Shown in pieces: positions 5,623 to 9,340 of a stretch of 9,340 nt of DNA (positions are counted from its first letter, which is position 1; each line of letters starts with the position of its first letter). Origin of the DNA: Actinomycetota bacterium (GTDB lineage: Bacteria > Actinomycetota > Thermoleophilia > Solirubrobacterales > Solirubrobacteraceae); assembly GCA_019348435.1 (NCBI GenBank), contig JAHWJM010000077.1:1-9340 (forward strand), in the 5' to 3' direction. Both the position numbers and the translations under genes were made by a program. The notes under the pieces were generated by a model, which was not told the DNA's origin, ran no database searches, and was given only the letters and a program-made list of their open reading frames with translations.

Positions 5623-7071
5623 CTACAGCACGATCTCGCAGTTGCGCGTTCGATCGCGAGAGTCCTTCTCGACGCGGTCGGTGCCCTGGCCGCAGTCGAT
5701 GACGTCTCGGCCGCCGCCGACCGCGCGGATCGTGTCGCCGCCGGGGCCGCCGTACAGGCGGTCGCGGCCGAAGCCGCCGTTGAGCTGGTCGCGGCCGCGG
5801 CCGCCGTACAGCACGTCGTCGCCGCGGCCGCCCTCGAGCTCGCCATCGCCGTCGCCGCCGACGAGGCGGTCGTTGCCGGTGCGCCCGAAGAGCGAGTCGT
5901 CGTCGTCGCCGCCGTACAGCCGGTCCGAGCCGGCGCGGCCCTCGAGGAAGTCCTCGCCGCCACCGCCCTTGATGCGGTCGGCCCGATTCGTGCCGAGGAT
6001 CCGCTGGGGCCGGTTGCCCGGCAGGCAGCGCCGCCGCGTGAGGTTGCAGCTCGACAGGCGCTCGTACGCCGCCGCGCGCACGACGAGGTCGGCGTCGATC
6101 GGCACGCCGGCGCCGTTCCAGCGGCCCAGCACCCGCAGCAGCGACGGCGCCTGGCTCAGATCCGCGCCGGTGACGATCTGCTCGCAGTCGACGAATTCGG
6201 TCACCGAGCCGCCGACCCTGATCGTCTCGTCGGCGTAGCCCGACAGGACGACCCGGTCGCCGCCCGGCCCGCAGTCGACGAGGCGCGCCGAGGCGCCGAC
6301 GTAGAACGTGTCGTAGCCGTCACCACCGTACATCCGCGTGGCGAGCCCATCGCGGACCATCCACAGCGTGTCGTTGCCCGAGCCGCCGTCGATGTCGCCC
6401 GAGCCGCTGTCGACGAGGACGTCGTCGCCCTCGCCGCCGAGCGCGCGCAGGCCGTTGGCCTGGCCGGAGCCGGCCAACAGGATGTCGTTGTCCGGGCCGC
6501 CGTCGAGCCCGTCGTTGCCGGTGCCCCCGGACAGCAGGTCCTGGCCCTCGCCGCCGAGCATCCGGCGGTCCGAGCCGGCGTTGCCGATCAGGACGTCCTC
6601 GCCCGGGCCGCCGTCGAGCAGCCGGTCGTCGCCGAAGCGCGATTCGGCGAGGAAGTCGTTGCCGTCGCCGCCGCGCAAGATGTCGTCGCCGTCGAAGCCG
6701 TCGAGGCGGTCGTTGCCGGGACCGCCGTCGAGCCGGTCGTTGCCGCTGAAGCCGTAGAGGAAGTCGTTGCCGAGCTCGCCGAGGAGCTTGTCGTTGCCCG
6801 AGCCGCCGTCGAGGCTGTCGGCGCCGTCGCCGCCGTAGAGCCGATCGGAGGCGGTGCCACCGCTGAGCAGGTCGTTGCCGCCCAGGCCGTACAGCAGGTC
6901 GCGCGAGCCGGCGCCCCGGATGCGGTCCTTGGCCGGCGTCCCCTTGATCGTGTTGGCGCGCTCGTTGCCGCTGCGCACGGCGCCGGCCGCGGGCAGGGCG
7001 GCCGCCAGCACCGCCCCGAGCACGAGCGCGGCAAGCAGGGTGCGTGGGCAGGCGCGCCGGTGCCGATCCAT
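5623..7071 (-). CDS. secreted RTX (hemolysin-type calcium-binding repeat) protein
   Basis: 482 residues from ATG 7071; an in-frame GTG at 7081-7083 is an alternative, and neither has a clear RBS. Residues 1-31 are a Sec signal peptide: MDRHRR, a hydrophobic core TLLAALVLGAVLAAALP, and AGA before VRSG. Nonapeptide RTX repeats of the GGxGxDxLx type fill residues about 36-275 (GLGGNDLLSGG, YGGDGADSLDGG, DGGPGNDRLDG) and again about 359-465 (KGGGGEDFLEG, YGGDDDDSLFG, YGGPGGDTIRA). These repeats bind calcium in a beta-roll, which forms outside the cell. A non-repeat segment (about 276-358) separates the blocks and includes VDCEQIV and LSSCNLTRRRCLPGN. The C-terminus, VIDCGQGTDRVEKDSRDRTRNCEIVL, is the common closing motif of actinobacterial members. 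Cysteines at 267/296, 342/349 and 460/478 could pair. No protease, lipase or adhesin catalytic domain is present. Role probably structural or surface-associated, unproven. Confidence 0.9.
   Translation of the reverse strand: MDRHRRACPRTLLAALVLGAVLAAALPAAGAVRSGNERANTIKGTPAKDRIRGAGSRDLLYGLGGNDLLSGGTASDRLYGGDGADSLDGGSGNDKLLGELGNDFLYGFSGNDRLDGGPGNDRLDGFDGDDILRGGDGNDFLAESRFGDDRLLDGGPGEDVLIGNAGSDRRMLGGEGQDLLSGGTGNDGLDGGPDNDILLAGSGQANGLRALGGEGDDVLVDSGSGDIDGGSGNDTLWMVRDGLATRMYGGDGYDTFYVGASARLVDCGPGGDRVVLSGYADETIRVGGSVTEFVDCEQIVTGADLSQAPSLLRVLGRWNGAGVPIDADLVVRAAAYERLSSCNLTRRRCLPGNRPQRILGTNRADRIKGGGGEDFLEGRAGSDRLYGGDDDDSLFGRTGNDRLVGGDGDGELEGGRGDDVLYGGRGRDQLNGGFGRDRLYGGPGGDTIRAVGGGRDVIDCGQGTDRVEKDSRDRTRNCEIVL
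5677..5997 (-). repeat. RTX repeat block B (C-terminal)
   Basis: In-frame degenerate 27-base units encoding GGxGxDxLx nonapeptides, residues about 359-465 of the RTX protein. The GC-rich repetition leaves several other frames open over this stretch; those are not genes. Confidence 0.8.
6247..6966 (-). repeat. RTX repeat block A (N-terminal)
   Basis: In-frame degenerate 27-base units, residues about 36-275 of the RTX protein. Spacing is regular at the start (GSRDLLYGLGGNDLLSGG) and becomes irregular after residue 140, where FLAESRFGDDRLLDGG and GSGQANGLRALGG interrupt the nonapeptide register. Confidence 0.8.
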
Positions 7072-7119
7072 GGCACGCGACACCGTAGCCGCTCGCGCGC
7101 GCGCCTGGGCCGACGGTCC

Positions 7120-7133
7120 AGCGCGAAGGCGCT
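7120..7133 (-). terminator. short hairpin directly after the sucA stop
   Basis: On the minus strand AGCGC-CTTC-GCGCT forms a 5-bp stem with a 4-base loop, beginning at the base after TAG (7136-7134). No T-run follows. It may weakly terminate or protect the sucA transcript 48 bases before the RTX start. Confidence 0.3.
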
Positions 7134-9340
7134 CTAGCGCTCGCCCGGCGTCTTCACCGGATACAGCGAGACCGGCACCGACAGGTCCAGCGCGGTCTCG
7201 ACGATCCGCGACTGCTCGGCGATGTGGGCCGCCGGATAGCCCTCGCCCGGCGACGCGCGCTCCGGACGGCCGATGTAGCCGAACTTCAGCCGCTCCGGCA
7301 GGATCTGCATGAGGCGCGGGAACATGTGCGCGCGGGCGCCCATGTTGCGCGGCTCCTCCTGGACCCAGACGACCTCCTCGAGGTGGGGATAGCTCTCCAT
7401 GAGCTCGAGGATCTGCGACTGCGGGAAGGGATAGAGCAGCTCGACGCGGCCGATGGCGACACGACGGTTCTCCTCGCGGTGCGGATGGCCGACGAGGTCG
7501 TAGTAGACCTTGCCCGTGCACAGCACGAGGCGCTTGACCTCGTCGACCGGCACGCGCGGCTCCGCGAGGACCGGGAAGAACTTCGTCTCGCTGAGGTGCT
7601 CGATGCGGTTCGTCGCCTGCGGCAGGCGCAGCAGCGACTTCGGCGTCATGACGATCAGCGGGCGCTGCTTGGCGATCCGCGCCTGGCGGCGGATGAGGTG
7701 GAAGTACTGCGCCGGCGTCGTGACGTTCGCGACGCGCATGTTGCCCTCGCTGCACAGGGTCAGGAAGCGCTCCAGACGCGCGCTGGAGTGCTCCGGGCCC
7801 GAGCCCTCGTAGCCGTGCGGCAGCAGCAGCACGAGGCGCGAGGTCTGGCCCCACTTGGCAAGGCCGCTCGCGATGAACTGGTCGATGATCACCTGCGCGG
7901 CGTTGACGAAGTCGCCGAACTGCGCCTCCCAGAGCACGAGCGTCTCCGGCGCCTCCTGGCTGTAGCCGTACTCGAAGCCCAGGCAGGCGACCTCCGACAG
8001 CGGCGAGTTGTGCAGCTCGAACGGCGCCAGCGCGCCCGGCAGCGACTGGATCGGGCAGATCGTCTGGCCGGTCTTCGCGTCGTGCAGGACCATGTGGCGC
8101 TGCGAGAAGGTGCCGCGCTCGACGTCCTGGCCGGTGAGGCGGATCGGCGTGCCCTCGGTCAGCAGCGTGCCGAACGCCAGCGCCTCGGCGTGCGCCCAGT
8201 CGATCCCGCCGTCGGGACCCAGCGCGTCGCGGCGGCGCTCGAGCTGCTTGACGAGCTTGGGGTGGACGGTGAAGCCGTCGGGGATCGCCAGCAGCTCCTG
8301 GTTGATGATCCGCAGCCGCTCCGCGCCGACCGCCGTCTTGACCTCGGGCGAGGGCGTGCGGTCCAGCGTGTACTCGCCCGTCGGCTGCTCGACGTGGCCG
8401 ACCTCCTCGGCATGGCGGATCTGCTCCTTCAGGCGCTGGTGCAGGCGCGTCAGCTCGCCCCAGACGGCGTTCGTCTGCTGCTCGACCTCCTGCTGCGTGA
8501 CGACCCTCTGGGCGACGAGCTGCTCGGCCCAGATCTCTGAAACCCGCTTGTGGCGGCGGATGCGGAGGGCCTGCTCGGGCTGCGTGTAGGCGGGCTCGTC
8601 GGCCTCGTTGTGGCCGAAGCGGCGGTAGCCGATGAGGTCGATCATCACGTCGTGGCCGAACTCCTGGCGGAAGGCGAAGGCCAGCCGCACCGCCGCGACG
8701 CAGGCCGCGACATCGTCGGCGTTGACGTGGATGATCGGCACGTCGAAGCCCTTCGCGACGTCCGACGCCCAGCGGGTGGACCGCGCGTCGTCGGGATCGG
8801 TGGTGAAGCCGACCTGGTTGTTCTGGACGAGATGCAGCGTGCCGCCGACGGAGTAGCCGTCGAGCGCCTGCAGGTTCAGCGTCTCGGCGACCACGCCCTG
8901 CGCGGGCAGGGCGGCGTCGCCGTGCAGGACGATCGGAACGGCGCTGGAAGGCTCGCGGCGCGCGTGCGGGCCCAGGCGCGTCGTCTGGGCGGCGCGCGTG
9001 GCGCCGGTGACGACGGGTCCGACGTACTCCAGGTGCGACGGGTTGGACTCGAGCCGCACGGTGATCGCGCCGCAGTCCGGGACCTGGTAGGTGCCCTGGG
9101 CGCCGTGGTGGTACTTCACGTCACCCGTGCCGCCCTGCGGGATCGTCGTGACGGCCTCGATGTCCGAGGCGCCCTCGAACTCGCGGAAGATCGATTCGTA
9201 GGATCGCCCGAGGGTGTGGGCGAGCACGTTGAGGCGACCACGATGCGCCATGCCGATGACCACCTCGCGTGTGCCGTTGGCGCCGGAGAGGCGGATCAGC
9301 TCGTCGAGCATCGGGACCGTCATGTCGAGTCCCTCGATCG
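7134..9340 (-). CDS. sucA: 2-oxoglutarate dehydrogenase E1 component (thiamine-diphosphate dependent), N-terminal part outside the window
   Basis: Catalyses thiamine-diphosphate-dependent oxidative decarboxylation of 2-oxoglutarate, the first step of the complex that makes succinyl-CoA in the TCA cycle. About 734 C-terminal residues are visible, and the frame runs off the right edge (IEGLDMTVPML). Counting from the Met codon at 9323, family motifs are GMAHRGRLNVL (24-34), GTGDVKYHHG (65-74; the last His is Leu in most homologues I recall), SNPSHLEYVGPVV (93-105), HGDAALPAQG (134-143) and NNQVGFTT (168-175) of the cofactor site, then IGYRRFGHNEADEPAYTQP. The pyrimidine-binding half follows with GQDVERGTFSQRH, NSPLSEVACLGFEYGYS, WEAQFGDF, LLLPHGYEGSGPEHSSARLERFL and VWVQEEPRNMGA. 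The C-terminus extends slightly past the usual end (VSLYPVKTPGER). Because the start is missing, an actinobacterial Kgd-type multifunctional form with an E2-like N-terminal domain cannot be excluded. Confidence 0.93.
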   Translation of the reverse strand, partial: IEGLDMTVPMLDELIRLSGANGTREVVIGMAHRGRLNVLAHTLGRSYESIFREFEGASDIEAVTTIPQGGTGDVKYHHGAQGTYQVPDCGAITVRLESNPSHLEYVGPVVTGATRAAQTTRLGPHARREPSSAVPIVLHGDAALPAQGVVAETLNLQALDGYSVGGTLHLVQNNQVGFTTDPDDARSTRWASDVAKGFDVPIIHVNADDVAACVAAVRLAFAFRQEFGHDVMIDLIGYRRFGHNEADEPAYTQPEQALRIRRHKRVSEIWAEQLVAQRVVTQQEVEQQTNAVWGELTRLHQRLKEQIRHAEEVGHVEQPTGEYTLDRTPSPEVKTAVGAERLRIINQELLAIPDGFTVHPKLVKQLERRRDALGPDGGIDWAHAEALAFGTLLTEGTPIRLTGQDVERGTFSQRHMVLHDAKTGQTICPIQSLPGALAPFELHNSPLSEVACLGFEYGYSQEAPETLVLWEAQFGDFVNAAQVIIDQFIASGLAKWGQTSRLVLLLPHGYEGSGPEHSSARLERFLTLCSEGNMRVANVTTPAQYFHLIRRQARIAKQRPLIVMTPKSLLRLPQATNRIEHLSETKFFPVLAEPRVPVDEVKRLVLCTGKVYYDLVGHPHREENRRVAIGRVELLYPFPQSQILELMESYPHLEEVVWVQEEPRNMGARAHMFPRLMQILPERLKFGYIGRPERASPGEGYPAAHIAEQSRIVETALDLSVPVSLYPVKTPGER

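Noticed and set aside
5532..5963. Upstream extension of the HD-GYP frame into the RTX gene
   Set aside because: The extension is an Ala/Thr-rich shadow of the RTX repeats. The family-like N-terminus and the RBS place the start at 5531 or 5510.
5347..7137. Long plus-strand open frame opposite the RTX gene, rich in Val/Ala
   Set aside because: It is the antisense of the GC-rich RTX repeats, where stop codons are rare. The minus-strand frame has a signal peptide, RTX motifs and a family-type C-terminus.
7224..8540. Long plus-strand open frame opposite sucA
   Set aside because: Arg/Leu/Asp-rich low-complexity translation with no recognisable motif. The minus strand clearly encodes the E1 enzyme with many conserved motifs.
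1..9340. CRISPR arrays, insertion-sequence ends, tRNA or rRNA genes, attachment sites
   Set aside because: No direct-repeat/spacer array, no transposase-like protein, no paired terminal inverted repeats and no cloverleaf candidate were seen. The only tandem repeats are the RTX coding units.

Overview
The window reads as chromosomal DNA of a very GC-rich actinobacterium. The GC-loaded third codon positions, a TPR-tailed O-antigen-ligase-like protein, a large RTX calcium-binding protein, an acetoacetyl-CoA synthetase and an HD-GYP/LuxR one-component regulator together suggest the class Thermoleophilia (Solirubrobacter/Conexibacter type). That placement is inferred from family resemblance, not from a marker gene.

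Layout. The left quarter is on the plus strand: the C-terminal part of a TPR protein (1 to about 250), abruptly joined in another reading frame to the C-terminal third of an acetoacetyl-CoA synthetase (about 251-829). Next comes a small four-helix membrane protein that overlaps the synthetase stop by 4 bases (826-1344), then a lipoprotein of unknown role (1450-2001). From 2061 to the right edge all genes are on the minus strand. In transcription order they are the E1 component of 2-oxoglutarate dehydrogenase (9340-7134, 5' end outside the window), a secreted RTX-repeat protein (7071-5623), an HD-GYP plus LuxR-type regulator (5531-3918), a class I methyltransferase (3844-2996) and an alpha/beta hydrolase (2990-2061). 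The two gene blocks converge at about 2002-2060.

How the genes may work together. Methyltransferase and hydrolase are 5 bases apart and almost certainly co-translated. Their substrate is unknown. The HD-GYP/LuxR gene lies 73 bases upstream on the same strand, and a palindrome in that gap could be an operator. SucA is central TCA metabolism and has no evident functional link to the RTX gene downstream of it.

Most notable points. (1) The TPR/AACS junction falls on a perfect 10+1+10 palindrome, so it is either a real deletion or an assembly or amplification chimera. (2) A decayed, internally deleted relic of the 1450-2001 lipoprotein gene lies at about 5545-5600: two 19/20-base matches, collinear with the intact gene, are 2 bases apart in the relic and 208 bases apart in the intact gene. 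(3) The HD-GYP protein appears to have two HD modules, the first lacking its HD aspartate. I see no tRNA, rRNA, CRISPR array, insertion sequence or phage gene, and no convincing wholly new multi-gene system.
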